Positions 20,343-29,964 of a stretch of 64,000 nt of DNA are shown in pieces. The position numbers were made by a program, and so were the translations under genes. The DNA is from Mycoplasmopsis equigenitalium. GTDB taxonomy: Bacteria > Bacillota_I > Bacilli_A > Mycoplasmatales > Metamycoplasmataceae. Below the pieces are notes generated by a model. That model was not told the origin of the DNA, did no database searches, and saw nothing but the letters and a program-made list of their open reading frames with translations. The stretch covers positions 62,001-126,000 of the forward strand of contig NZ_CP101808.1 of the NCBI RefSeq assembly GCF_024498255.1, read 5' to 3'. The number at the start of each line of letters is the position of its first letter. Position 1 is the first letter of the stretch.

Positions 20343-21062
20343 ATGAAAAAGTTATATGTTGATTTAGGGAATACCTACTTAAAAATTTTTAATAAAACAA
20401 GTGAAATTTCATTATTAGAGCGTTACCTTGTTAAAGAAGAAGATACAAGCAAAGATCTTTTTGAAAGAATTTTAAAACATACAAGTTTGAAATTAAACTA
20501 TGTAATTTATTTGATTAATGTTAACTTTAAGCACCAAGAATTAACCAAATTGCTAGCAAGTAAATTTGTTGTTAAAGTACCCGTTCAAGAAGATACTCTT
20601 TATGTTCAAGGTACAAATGATAAGGCAGGAGCAGATATTATTGCCTCAATCAAAGCGCTAGACACTAAAAACTTTAAACCAAGCATAATTGTAAGTATGG
20701 GTACATTTGTAACAATTACTTATGTTGACAAATACGAAAATAATATGTTTGGTGTAAGTAAAATACTAATTATTCCAGGCCTATTTCGTACTCTAATGTT
20801 AGCGAACAATTTATTACAAAATTCAGTAACAAACGTTGAAATTATAAAGAATATTGTTAAAAAAGTGTATTCACTAAATACACTTAACGCGGTTGTTTTT
20901 GGTACTGTCCAGCTATTTAAATCTGGAGTATTAGGAATGCTTGAAAAATACAAAAAAACACATCAAATTTTCATTACAGGCGGGGACGCATGATTATTTG
21001 AGGCTATAAGCTGAGTGAGTGTTGACCCTTTTATTTTAATTAAAGGTTTGGATAAACTTTAA
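20343..21062 (+). CDS. coaX: type III pantothenate kinase-like protein (CoaX)
   Basis: ASKHA-fold kinase for the first step of CoA synthesis. Phosphate-1 motif VDLGNTYLKIF at the N-terminus; KAGADIIASI corresponds to the PGADR motif; SMGTFVTITYVD is phosphate-2; IIPGLF and FITGGDAW follow. 239 aa, near the family's 250-260. The usual catalytic Asp in the DxGTA segment appears replaced by Ser-Met, so activity is not certain. Start follows GAGGA. Another CoA gene, coaD, lies at 62.8 kb. Confidence 0.75.
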
Positions 21063-21092
21063 TAAAAAATCTTGCGCTGGCAAGATTTTTAT
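21063..21092. terminator. bidirectional terminator
   Basis: Perfect stem AAAAATCTTGC / GCAAGATTTTT with loop GCTG between convergent coaX and the monooxygenase-like gene. Confidence 0.85.
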
Positions 21093-21373
21093 TTAATAAT
21101 TTCATTAACTGTAATTTCTAGTTCGCCATCTACTAACACATCTTTAAGTGCTTCGATTCCTTCAAGAAATGCTGTTTCTTTAACATGGCTATTAATTGCT
21201 TCTTGTGATTTTCAAATTTCAATAAACGCAAAGGTATTTTCATCGATTTTGATAAGGTTGTAACTTTTGTTTCCGTCTTCTTTTCGAGAGCTGATAACAA
21301 GGCCATCAGCAATCCTTAAAAAGTCTCTGACGCGGTCGCTTTTAACGACGGCTTTGGCGTAGATAAATTTCAT
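21089..21373 (-). CDS. antibiotic biosynthesis monooxygenase (ABM) domain protein
   Basis: A 94-residue ferredoxin-like fold protein. The alternating strands and helix KFIYAKAVVKSDRVRDFL, the SYNLIKIDENTFAFIEIW strand pair with UGA-coded Trp, and the SHVKE helix fit the ABM/YgiN/Dabb group. Members include quinol monooxygenases and haem-degrading enzymes but also proteins of unknown role, so no reaction is assigned. The ATG follows AAGGAATAAA. The gene is divergent from the ECF cluster. Confidence 0.75.
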
Positions 21374-21421
21374 TTTATTCCTTCTCTAAATTGTTAAATC
21401 TTATATATAATATTTTACATA

Positions 21422-22219
21422 ATGATTACTGTAAAAAACCTAAAATTTAAATATTCACAAAATTCAGAATATGCTTTAAACGATGTTAGCTTTCACATTC
21501 CAGAAGGAAAATATGTTGCCATTATGGGACATAATGGTAGTGGTAAAAGTACACTTTCAAGATGTTTGGTTGGGCTTTTCAAACCTGAATCCGGAACTAT
21601 TACCCTTGATGGTATAACGATTTCAAAAGAAACTTTATCCGAAATAAGACAAAAAATTGGAATCGTTTTTCAAAACCCTGATAACCAATTTATTGGTGCC
21701 AGCGTTGAAGACGACATTGCTTTTGGTTTGGAAAATAAACAAATTTCACGCGAAGAAATGCGTGAAACAATTTTACGTTTAGTTAAAAAGGTTGATATGG
21801 AATCATATTTGCAATACGAGCCCCAAAACCTTTCTGGGGGACAAAAACAACGTGTTGCTATTGCTAGTGTTCTAGCTTTAGATCCTAAAATAGTAATTTT
21901 TGATGAAGTAACATCGATGTTAGATCCAAAAGGAAAAAAAGAAGTTTTAGCCTTAATTAAAGATATTCAAACTAAAGAAAATAAGACATTAATTTCGATT
22001 ACACACGATATGGAAGAAGCCATTAAAGCAGATTATTGCTTGGTTTTCTCGCATGGAAAATTAATTGCTAGTGGTCATCCAGTTGATATTCTTAAAAACA
22101 AAGCTGTTGTTGAAGAAGCGAAAATTGATTCACCTTTTATTTATCGTTTATCTTCACAAATTGAAGGCATTGATCCTACTTATAAAGAGGAAGAATTGAT
22201 TGAGGCACTATGCAAATAA
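21422..22219 (+). CDS. ecfA1: energy-coupling factor transporter ATPase 1
   Basis: One of the two ATPases that drive ECF vitamin/cofactor importers. Walker A GHNGSGKST (about residues 38-46), Q-loop VFQNPDNQFIG (the DNQ is typical of EcfA), signature LSGGQKQRVAIAS, Walker B IVIFDEVTSMLD, and the switch His in SITHD. 265 aa. It has a TATAAT box ending 10 bases before the ATG and no Shine-Dalgarno sequence. Overlaps ecfA2 by 10 bases. Confidence 0.96.
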   Translation: MITVKNLKFKYSQNSEYALNDVSFHIPEGKYVAIMGHNGSGKSTLSRCLVGLFKPESGTITLDGITISKETLSEIRQKIGIVFQNPDNQFIGASVEDDIAFGLENKQISREEMRETILRLVKKVDMESYLQYEPQNLSGGQKQRVAIASVLALDPKIVIFDEVTSMLDPKGKKEVLALIKDIQTKENKTLISITHDMEEAIKADYCLVFSHGKLIASGHPVDILKNKAVVEEAKIDSPFIYRLSSQIEGIDPTYKEEELIEALCK

Positions 22220-23175
22220 AAGTTAATAAGCTAACTAAGATTTTTAATAAAAAATCACTTCTCGAACACACGGCAGTTCAAGATGCATCTTTTAGTGTAA
22301 AACAAGGTGAATATATTGGAATTATTGGTCCTACCGGAAGCGGGAAGACTACTTTTGTTGAACATCTCAATGCACTTTCAACGCCTGATAAAGGAATTAT
22401 TGAGTGAAGATTTAATGCTCAAGGCAAGTTTTCAAAACGCAAGGCTAAAAAATACGATATTAAAGATTGAAGAAATCGTCACGAAGAGTATTGATATGTT
22501 GAAAACATTGTTTTTGATGCTGCTAAAAATAGAAGATTCAAGAAAATTAAACAAATTAGAAAGAGAGTCGGAGTTGTGTTTCAATTTGCGGAATATCAAC
22601 TTTTCGAAGAAACAGTTTTAAAAGACGTGGCCTTTGGAGCTCGTGCTTTTGGTGCTAGCAAAGAAGAGGCAAATGCTAAGGCTAAGACCTATCTAGAAAT
22701 GGTCGGGATGCCGGAAGAGTTTTGAAATCGTAGTCCGTTTGGGCTTAGTGGTGGTCAAAAACGTCGTGTTGCACTAGCGGGAATTTTAGCAATCGAACCT
22801 GAGGTATTGATTTTCGACGAACCAACCGCAGGATTGGATCCGGCCGGAGTTATTGATATTTTAAATATTTTTGACAAATTGAACCAAAAAGGTAAAACAA
22901 TTATTATGATTACCCACGACCTAGATAATATTCTTGAACACACAAAACGTACCGTAATGTTTAATAAGGGTAAAATCGTTTATGATGGTGATACTTATGA
23001 ATTACTTAAAGATACCAAATTCTTGTATGAGAACAATATGCAGCCACCACGTATTCTTGAGTTTGTTAGCAAGCTAGAAGCGCGCGGCCTAAAAGTGCCA
23101 CGCGTAGTCGACGAAAAAGAATTAATCGATTTTTTAAATACACATATGGCGAAAAGGGGCGGACATGAAAAGTAG
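22210..23175 (+). CDS. ecfA2: energy-coupling factor transporter ATPase 2
   Basis: Second ECF ATPase. Walker [10 protein letters not shown], a basic insertion of about 45 residues after it (rich in Lys and Arg, with several UGA Trp), Q-loop [14 protein letters not shown], signature [13 protein letters not shown], Walker [12 protein letters not shown], and His in MITHD. 321 aa, longer than EcfA1 because of the insertion and a C-terminal extension. The insertion is commonly seen in mycoplasma EcfA2 proteins. Overlaps both neighbours (10 bases each side). Confidence 0.95.
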
Positions 23176-24088
23176 TTTCGGACGTTACATTCCAGGTAAT
23201 TCGTTAGTTCATGGCATGAACCCAATGTTAAAAATTGTACTTAACATTGTTTATATTGTTTTAGCATTTTTAACACAAAACTTTTTTGTTTTCGGAATTT
23301 TATTAATTCCGCTTGTGGCAATGAACATCATTTCAACCAAAAAAGTTTTGCCACTTTTGAAAATGTGAATTACTCCAATTTTTATTGGTTTAATTGTTTT
23401 ATTTATTAATTTTTACTTAATGCATTACAAACCATCAGATCAAACAACAAAAACTCTAGAGTATTATGAACGTTTTAGTGGTGGTCTTTATGCAAACGCT
23501 ACTGTTCATAAGCATGTTTGACACGAAGGAACTTTTACGTTTTCAACATTCGCAGTGCTTAAAACTATTTCAATCATTATTAGAATTTACATCATGATTT
23601 TAGCAACGACAATTTTAACTAATACAACAAAACCAATTATGTTAACTGTTGCGCTTGAAAAATTAATGTTCCCACTTAAGATATTTTTTATTCCAACCCA
23701 AATTATTTCGATGATTATTTCAATTGCCTTACGTTTTATTCCAACCTTACTTGATGAAACTTTAAGAATTATGAAAGCACAAGCATCACGGGGAGTTGAT
23801 TTTAAACACGGTAAATTTAAAGAAAAAGCAAAATCAATGATTACACTTGTTATTCCTTTATTTGTGACAAGTTTTACTAAAGCGGAAGACTTGGCGAATG
23901 CAATGGAAACAAGGGGTTATAATCCTTATCAAAAACGGACAAGATACAGAAAAATGACTTACTTGTGACAAGATTATTTAGTATCATTTATCTTAATTGG
24001 TTTAATGGTGCTAGTAATTTGCTCATACGCAAAAGTAAATGTTATTCCTTATCCAACCTGATGATTGTACGGATTTGCAGGTTTTTAG
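23165..24088 (+). CDS. ecfT: energy-coupling factor transmembrane protein
   Basis: Membrane scaffold that links the EcfA ATPases to exchangeable substrate-binding S subunits. Begins FGRYIPGNSLVHGMNP, with about six hydrophobic segments; the two coupling-helix motifs appear as KAQASRGVD and AMETRGYNP (consensus Ala-Arg-Gly). 307 aa with a 45-residue hydrophilic insertion between helices 3 and 4. No S component is encoded nearby, so the module is probably shared by several vitamins (group II ECF). Confidence 0.95.
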
Positions 24089-24110
24089 TAGCCGAGCTGG
24101 CTACTTTTTA
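24087..24110 (+). terminator. terminator of the ecf operon
   Basis: Stem GTAGCC / GGCTAC with loop GAGCT, followed by five T residues; it overlaps the ecfT stop codon. Confidence 0.8.
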
Positions 24111-24149
24111 TTTAACATATTTATATAAATAATATATAATAGAAAAATT

Positions 24150-24371
24150 ATGAGAAAAGAAGTCAGATTAAAAAATAAAATTCGTGCTTTAAAAAGAAAA
24201 ATAAAATTAAGAAAAGAAGCGCTTCGCGATCAAAGAAGAGCAGCTAAAAATCCTGCTGCATCTCCTGTAAAAGCACAAAAAGAAACAAAAACAGTTGCTC
24301 CTGTAAAAGCTAAAAAAGAAACTAAACCTACTGTTAAAAAAGCAGCAACTACTAAAAAAACAACAAAATAA
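24150..24371 (+). CDS. small Lys/Ala-rich basic protein
   Basis: A 73-residue protein. Residues 1-32 are an Arg/Lys-rich amphipathic stretch (RALKRKIKLRKEALRDQRR); the rest is a low-complexity Lys, Ala, Thr, Pro and Val tail with the repeated unit PVKAxKET, like histone H1 tails. A TATAAT box ends 9 bases before the ATG, with no Shine-Dalgarno sequence, and a strong terminator follows, so it is a separate transcription unit. Nucleic-acid binding is likely from charge alone. Its tail resembles the C-terminal extension of ribosomal protein S16 in this window. Confidence 0.7.
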   Translation: MRKEVRLKNKIRALKRKIKLRKEALRDQRRAAKNPAASPVKAQKETKTVAPVKAKKETKPTVKKAATTKKTTK

Positions 24372-24378
24372 TGATCTG

Positions 24379-24403
24379 ATTTGGGCGATGCCCAAATTTT
24401 TTA
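24379..24403 (+). terminator. terminator after the basic-protein gene
   Basis: Perfect stem ATTTGGGC / GCCCAAAT with loop GAT, then a T run. Confidence 0.85.
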
Positions 24404-24435
24404 TAAAAAAAATAATAATTTTTGAAAAAAGTGTG

Positions 24436-24441
24436 TATACT
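24436..24441 (+). promoter_or_regulatory. -10 box of the 5S rRNA gene
   Basis: TATACT ending 7 bases before the 5' end of the 5S RNA. This 5S gene therefore seems to have its own promoter. Confidence 0.55.
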
Positions 24442-24448
24442 ATTAATC

Positions 24449-24547
24449 AGTGGCTATAGCAAAGAGGTCCACCTGATACCATTCCGAACTCAGTAGTTAA
24501 GCTCTTTTACGCCGAAGATACCGGAAACGGGAAAATAGGGAGCCGCT
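24449..24547 (+). rRNA. rrf: 5S ribosomal RNA, stand-alone
   Basis: About 99 nt, with AGTGGCT at the 5' end pairing with AGCCGCT at the 3' end, the conserved CCACCTGATACCATTCCGAA block of helix III/loop C, and the CCGAAGATACCGG segment. The 3' end runs into T8, which acts as terminator. 16S and 23S genes are not adjacent, so this 5S is unlinked from them here. Confidence 0.92.
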
Positions 24548-24577
24548 TTTTTTTATGCCTTTTTTTGCTTTATTGCA

Positions 24578-24589
24578 TATAATTCAATT
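24578..24589 (+). promoter_or_regulatory. -10 box directly before ATG (leaderless pattern)
   Basis: TATAAT at 24578-24583, six bases (TCAATT) before the ATG of whiA at 24590; no Shine-Dalgarno sequence. Confidence 0.6.
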
Positions 24590-25459
24590 ATGACTTTTGC
24601 GCACAAAATTAAAAATGAAATAATGAGTAAAGATCTTGCTTTACCACAACTTAAATCATTAATTAATGGAATGATTATTTCTTCCTCAAAACAGGACGAA
24701 AATTTTTTTTATGTGCTTTTCAATAATAAAAAGGTTCGTACCTTTTTTATTGAAAGTCTCAAGTTTTTGGAAATTGACTATGCTGTAATTCTTAATAAAA
24801 AACAAGTTATTATCCCGAATGAAGATTATGAGTTCAAAATTGATTTTAGCGACAAGACAGCTTTTTTTGCTGGAATGTTTTTGGGTGCGGGTTCAATTAA
24901 TAAAATTGACTCAACATATTACCATTTACAACTAAGCACGTACAAAGAATGGGTAGCACAAGAAGTTGCTAAGATTCTTAATGCTTACGAAAATTTTGAT
25001 TTTAAAGTAACCAAACAAGGTAATAAATATATTTTGTATATCAAAAAAATTGATGCAATCTGTGATTTTTTGCGAGCAATTGCCACGCCAATTGCTTATT
25101 TAGAACTTGAAAATATTAAAATTCAAAGAGACTTTCAAAATAACTTAAATCGCCAAGGGAATATTGATATTGTTAACATTAACAAAACTCTCAAAGCAAA
25201 TGAAGAGTTTATCGAAATGTTTAATTTTATTAAAAAAAATAAACTAACAAAATATTTTAGTGATGATCAATTAGCGTATTTTAAGTTGCGTTTTAAAAAT
25301 AGTGAATGACCACTTAGTGCTTTTGTCGAGCACTTAAATAAGAGTAATATTACCATTACTAAAAGCGGACTTAATCATTGGAATAAAAAACTAAAATCTT
25401 TGTATAATCAATTAAAAATGTATAATAATGACAGTTTTCGAAAGGAGAAAAATGTTTAA
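24590..25459 (+). CDS. whiA: WhiA-like DNA-binding protein (DUF199)
   Basis: Sporulation-regulator/division-associated family found in nearly all Gram-positive lineages. N-terminal LAGLIDADG-like fold with FFAGMFLGAGSIN near residue 90 (degenerate catalytic positions), a linker with NRQGNIDIVNINKTLKA, and a C-terminal helix-turn-helix (LSAFVEHLNKSNITITKSGLNHW). 289 aa. In Bacillus it affects chromosome segregation and division; in a non-sporulating mycoplasma the role is unknown. Its stop overlaps the start of the next gene by 8 bases. Confidence 0.9.
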
Positions 25460-26216
25460 AAATATTAACACTCAAAACAAAGCTGAGTATGACGAGTTTT
25501 TAACAGAAACGCAAACAAAAACCAAATCAAGAAGCATTCTTAGTGGTGCTTTACTTTGGGTTGCGCTCGGTTTAATTTTTCTTGCCTTATTTACTTATCT
25601 TGAAGCAAAAACAATGTTCTTTGCTAATATGGTAGAAAATAATACGCAAACAGTTGTAATTGTTGGTATCATTGCAATTATTTTCATTTTGATTGGTAAC
25701 TTTACAGTTTACTTTATGCCTTGGTGATTAGTTTTAATTTACTATATAACGTTCACTATGGTTGAAGGAATTTATATTGGTTATATACTTCTTTATGCTT
25801 TTCAAGATTTTACCACAGCTGAGTTTACATTACTTTTAGCGATCCCTGGTGGAGCTGTTTTAATTATGGGGTTATTAGGATACTTCAATGTAATTAATTT
25901 TGGAAAGATTTGACCTCTAATTCTTGGACTATTTATTGCAATTTTAGTGTTTGGAATTATTTCGTATTTTGTATCAAATCATCTTTACTTTGCAATGTAT
26001 GCGTCAATTGGATTTTTAGCATATTCATTAATGATTGGTTTCCAAGTTTGAAAAATTAAACGCATGGATGAAGATTATATCGGTGCTGCCTCGTTATCAT
26101 TTGGTGATTATATGAAAACAACCTTGATTATTGGAACATCGCTTTTAGTTTCAATTCTTGAATTAATTCGTTATACATTTATCTTAATTAAACTTGCTAA
26201 AGTTTTTAAAAATTAA
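25452..26216 (+). CDS. Bax inhibitor-1 family membrane protein
   Basis: 254 aa with seven hydrophobic segments from about residue 30. The EGIYIGYI helix, the Gly-rich IPGGAVLIMGLLGYFN helix, and the C-terminal FLAYSLMIGFQVWKI with a following charged loop fit the BI-1/YccA family, whose bacterial members are pH-sensitive calcium-leak channels or protease modulators. The ATG follows AAAGGAG and lies inside the end of whiA, which suggests coupled translation. Confidence 0.82.
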
Positions 26217-26242
26217 AAAACGGCCAAATCGGCCGTTTTTAT
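26213..26242 (+). terminator. terminator
   Basis: Stem AAAAACGGCC / GGCCGTTTTT with a 5-base loop right after the BI-1-like gene. Confidence 0.85.
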
Positions 26243-26287
26243 TTACGGTTTATGTATATAATTTCATATATTGAAAAAGGAGAAAAA

Positions 26288-27238
26288 ATGAATTTTGTTA
26301 AATACTTGGAAACCCAGGTAAAAAAACTTAATACCAAAACCATTGTTTTAATTGATGGCCAAGATCAAAGAACCAAAGAAGCGGCCGAAATTCTTAAGAA
26401 ATATAAAAACATTAAAACAATTTTACTTACTGATAAACCAATTAAAAGTAGCGAATTAACCTACTTAAACATTAATGATGATCCTGCAAAAATTGCTAAA
26501 TATGTGGAAGATTATGTAGTAATTCGCAAAGGTAAGGAAACCAAAGAACAAGCTCAAGTTAATCTTCAACAATTGCCTTACTATGCAATGATGATGTTGC
26601 ATAATGATGAAGTTGATGCTGTTGTTGGTGGTTTAAATTACTCAACTGCTGATATTTTGCGCGCCGCTTTTAAAGCGATTGGTCCTAAAGCCGGTGTTAA
26701 AACAATTTCAAGTTTAATGATTATGCATAAAGGTAGTGAAAATTACATTTTTGGTGACATCTCTATCAATATTAAACCTACTGAAGATCAACTTGTAGAG
26801 ATTGCGCAAAACACCGCTAATTTTGCAAAAAGTTTAAATATCGAACCAAAAGTGGCATTTTTATCATTTTCTACTAATTTCTCAGCCAAAAGTGACGAGT
26901 CGATTTTAGTGCATAACGCAACTGAGAAATACAATTCATTAAATCAAGAAAACATTGCTATTGGTGATGTTCAATTTGATGCTGCGTTTGATACAAAAGT
27001 AAGAGCAGCAAAGTATAAATTACCTAGTTTTGAAGGAAGAGCAAATATTTTCATTTTTCCAACTTTAGATGCCGGAAATATTGGTTATAAAATAGCTCAA
27101 CGTTTAGGTGGATTTGGTGCAATTGGACCAATTGTTACTGGAACCAAAAAAGTTGTTAATGACTTATCACGTGGCTCAAGTGTTGATGATGTTGTTAATA
27201 CAGTTTTAATTAGCGCTCTCCAAACGGAGGCAAAGTAA
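26288..27238 (+). CDS. pta: phosphate acetyltransferase
   Basis: Converts acetyl-CoA and phosphate to acetyl phosphate, the first step of acetate fermentation. VDAVVGGLNYSTADILRAAFKAIG, SSLMIM, KVAFLSFSTNFSAKSDE and the C-terminal NIFIFPTLDAGNIGYKIAQRL and IGPIVTG are conserved. 316 aa. The ATG at 26288 follows AAAGGAG; an in-frame ATG 12 codons earlier is upstream of that Shine-Dalgarno sequence and is rejected. Coupled to ackA by TAATG. Confidence 0.95.
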   Translation: MNFVKYLETQVKKLNTKTIVLIDGQDQRTKEAAEILKKYKNIKTILLTDKPIKSSELTYLNINDDPAKIAKYVEDYVVIRKGKETKEQAQVNLQQLPYYAMMMLHNDEVDAVVGGLNYSTADILRAAFKAIGPKAGVKTISSLMIMHKGSENYIFGDISINIKPTEDQLVEIAQNTANFAKSLNIEPKVAFLSFSTNFSAKSDESILVHNATEKYNSLNQENIAIGDVQFDAAFDTKVRAAKYKLPSFEGRANIFIFPTLDAGNIGYKIAQRLGGFGAIGPIVTGTKKVVNDLSRGSSVDDVVNTVLISALQTEAK

Positions 27239-28428
27239 TGTCAAAAATTTTAGTTATAAATGCTGGAAGCAGCTCAATTAAACTTGCTTTATTTGAAAAG
27301 CAAGACTACAAATTGATTTCTAGTGGATTGGCGGAAAGAATCACTCTTCCGATGGGAAATATTTCTATTAAGTTTAATGGTGAAAAAATCGAAAAAGATG
27401 TTGTGATGCCAAATCACAAGGTTGCTGTTGAACATATATTACAAATGCTTTCGGAACATAAAATAATTAAAGATGCAAAAGAAATTGAATATATTGGTTT
27501 TAGAGTAGTGCAGGGCGGCCCATATTTTGATAAAGCATCAAAACTTGGTGAAAAAGAAATTAAACTTGTAGAAAAAGCTTCAATTTATGCGCCATTGCAT
27601 AATCCTGGGGCAGTGCAAGCGATGTGGGCTTTTAAAGAAGTGATGCCAAAAGCCAAAATGTCTGTTAACTTTGATACGGCCTTTCACACAACAATAAACA
27701 AGGTAAATAACACATACCCAATTCCTAAAGAATTAAGTGAAAAATACGGTGTTAAAAAATATGGAGCACATGGTATAAGTCATCGTTATGTCACACTTAC
27801 TTTGCAAAAGATTTTAAATAAAGATAAAGTAAATTTTGTAAATTTACATATAGGAAACGGCGCCAGTCTTTGCGCGATTAAGGATTCAAAATCATTTGAT
27901 ACTTCAATGGGATTGACACCGCTTGCAGGTATTATGATGGGCACAAGAAGTGGGGATATTGATCCTTCAATTCATGAATTTATTATGAATCAAAGCGGTA
28001 TGAATATTCAAGAATTTACTAATGCTCTAAATAAAAAATCAGGACTTTTAGGAGTTAGTGGTATTTCAAGTGATATGCGTGATGTTCAATCAGCAGCAAA
28101 AAAAGGAGATAAAAATGCTTTATTTGCACTAGATTTATATGCGCAAAAAATTGCAGATTATACCGCAATTTATGCTAATAAAATTGGTGGTAATCCTGAT
28201 GCTATTGTCTTTACTGCCGGAATCGGCGAAAATGTTGCTAGTGTACGTCAAAATGTAATAGATAGATTACATTTTAAAAATATTAAACTAGATCATGAAG
28301 TTAATACGAGTGGTGTTAAAGGGGGGTATACCCTTATCTCTACACCAGATTCTGAAGTTAAAGTTTATGTTATTCCAACGAATGAAGAGTTATTAATCGC
28401 AAAAGACGCAATTAAGTTGTATAGTTAA
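27238..28428 (+). CDS. ackA: acetate kinase
   Basis: Makes ATP and acetate from acetyl phosphate and ADP. The ASKHA signatures are clear: KILVINAGSSSIKLALF at the N-terminus, MSVNFDTAFHTT, GAHGISHRYV, LHIGNGASLCAI, MGLTPLAGIMMGTRSGDIDPSI and VFTAGIGENVASVR. 396 aa, full length. With pta it provides substrate-level ATP for a fermenting organism. Confidence 0.98.
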   Translation: MSKILVINAGSSSIKLALFEKQDYKLISSGLAERITLPMGNISIKFNGEKIEKDVVMPNHKVAVEHILQMLSEHKIIKDAKEIEYIGFRVVQGGPYFDKASKLGEKEIKLVEKASIYAPLHNPGAVQAMWAFKEVMPKAKMSVNFDTAFHTTINKVNNTYPIPKELSEKYGVKKYGAHGISHRYVTLTLQKILNKDKVNFVNLHIGNGASLCAIKDSKSFDTSMGLTPLAGIMMGTRSGDIDPSIHEFIMNQSGMNIQEFTNALNKKSGLLGVSGISSDMRDVQSAAKKGDKNALFALDLYAQKIADYTAIYANKIGGNPDAIVFTAGIGENVASVRQNVIDRLHFKNIKLDHEVNTSGVKGGYTLISTPDSEVKVYVIPTNEELLIAKDAIKLYS

Positions 28429-28435
28429 ATCTTTA

Positions 28436-28461
28436 AAGAACACCATATTGGTGTTTTTTTA
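28436..28461 (+). terminator. terminator of pta-ackA
   Basis: Stem AACACC / GGTGTT with loop ATATT, followed by a T run. Confidence 0.8.
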
Positions 28462-28560
28462 ATTTTATCAAGTTTTTATTATCTGGTAAAAGCTTATTAA
28501 TATAATGTATAATATAAAATAAGATGAATTTAAGTAAAAACTTATTCAGCGCTCAACACA

Positions 28561-28582
28561 TATATATATATATATATATATA
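28561..28582. repeat. (TA)11 dinucleotide repeat
   Basis: Eleven uninterrupted TA units whose last copies form a TATAAT box (28579-28584), about 100 bases before the DUF262-HNH gene. Slippage-prone repeats at promoters are a known way to vary expression in mycoplasmas; that it varies here is an inference. Confidence 0.8.
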
Positions 28583-28592
28583 ATAGTTCAGA

Positions 28593-28672
28593 CATTACTA
28601 ATAATGGTAATGGAATTTAATATGTAAATTTAAAGTAAGTATATTTTGTATATATTTACTTTTTATTTTACA
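28593..28672 (+). promoter_or_regulatory. hairpin-rich leader before the DUF262-HNH gene
   Basis: Two inverted repeats lie between the TATAAT at 28579 and the ATG at 28686. The first is CATTAC / GTAATG (28593-28612). The second pairs AAAGTAAGTATAT (28632-28644) with ATATATTTACTTT (about 28650-28662) with one mismatch and is followed by TTTATTTTA, so it looks like a weak terminator or attenuator in front of AGAAAGGG and the start codon. Confidence 0.45.
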
Positions 28673-28685
28673 TAGAAAGGGTAAT

Positions 28686-29939
28686 ATGATGTCAGAAACT
28701 ATAAAAGAAATTAAAAATAAACAAATTAATAGTTCGATTTCTGTAAAAGATATATTAACAATTATCAACGAGATGCGAAGAGGTGACATTTATATTCCAA
28801 CTTATCAAAGAAGTTACATTTATAATAATAAAAAATCCTCTTGTTTAATTGAGTCGGTTTTACTAGGAATTCCATTGCCTGCCATTTATTTAATTTTTGA
28901 TGAAAATTACAAAAAAGAAGTAATCGATGGACAACAAAGATTAAGGTCTTTAGAAAGATTTTTAAATAATGAATTTATGCTTACAGGACTGGAAGAATTA
29001 ATAACATTAAATAAAAAATATTATAAAGACTTAGACGAAACTACACAACGACTTTTAGAAAGTTACAAACTAACGATATGCGAATTTGACCATAAAAGTA
29101 ATGAGAAAAAATACGATATTTTTGAACGAATTAATAAAGGTGCAATTCCTTTAAATGGTCAAGAAATTAGAAATTGCATTTACCACGGTAAATTCAATGA
29201 CGCACTTAAAAAGTGAGTCAAAGACAATAACAATGGTTTAAAGGAATTGTTTAGTAATCGTGATAATTTGAGGATGAAGTATGAACAAACATTGTTATGG
29301 ATTTTCTCATTAAATAAAACAAATCACTGAGACTACAAAGGTAGTGTCCAAAAACATATAAATGGATACATGGAAAAAGTTTATAAATTGGAAGATGACA
29401 TTGAAATTAAAAAATTATTAAAAACATTCAAATCAACTATGGATATTTTTAAAGAATATATTGGTTATCATGTTTTTTGTAAAAATAAACGGTTTTCAGA
29501 GACGCTTTTTGATGCTTTATTTTTGCCAATTTTTCAATATATTTACAACGAATCAAATGGTAGGCAAAAAATTCAAAATGTCATGTCGTTGATAAAAACG
29601 GCAATTTATAAAATAATAAATGATGCAAATTTTATCCAACATACCGAAGGAAGTTCGGGTAATGCAAGTAAAGTTTATAATCGAATTGAAATTTTTCATC
29701 ATGAATTGATGAATTGTTTGGTAAGTGCTAGCAAGAGAGAGTTTAATTATTCATTACAGGAAAAAAACGAATTAGCAAGAAAAAATAATAATATTTGCAG
29801 CGTGTGCGGCGAAGAAATAATTTCAATTGAAGAAGCGCAAATCGATCATATTACACCATATACGAAAGGTGGAAAAACAAATTTGGAAAATGCTCAAATT
29901 TTGCATAAGTATTGCAATTTAAAGAAATCTAACAAATAA
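28686..29939 (+). CDS. DUF262 and HNH endonuclease domain protein
   Basis: 417 aa. Residues about 15-180 form a DUF262 (ParB/Srx-like) domain: YIPTYQRSYIYN, then VIDGQQRLRSLERF, the family's nucleotide-binding DGQQR, and FERINKGAIPLNGQEIRN. A helical middle follows. The C-terminus (about 365-417) is an HNH nuclease: CSVCGEE, IDHITPYTKGGKTNLENAQIL and HKYCN. DUF262 proteins with nuclease partners include GmrSD-type restriction of modified phage DNA; here both parts are in one short chain. Target and trigger unknown. The leader carries a (TA)11 repeat. Flanked by housekeeping genes, so probably an acquired islet. Confidence 0.88.
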
Positions 29940-29964
29940 GAAGAAAAATGATAATAGGAGAATC

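Noticed and set aside
28524-28584. Possible leader peptide MNLSKNLFSAQH followed by Ile-Tyr repeats.
   Set aside because: The coding comes from the TA repeat and no Shine-Dalgarno sequence precedes it; mentioned only as a possibility in the leader finding.
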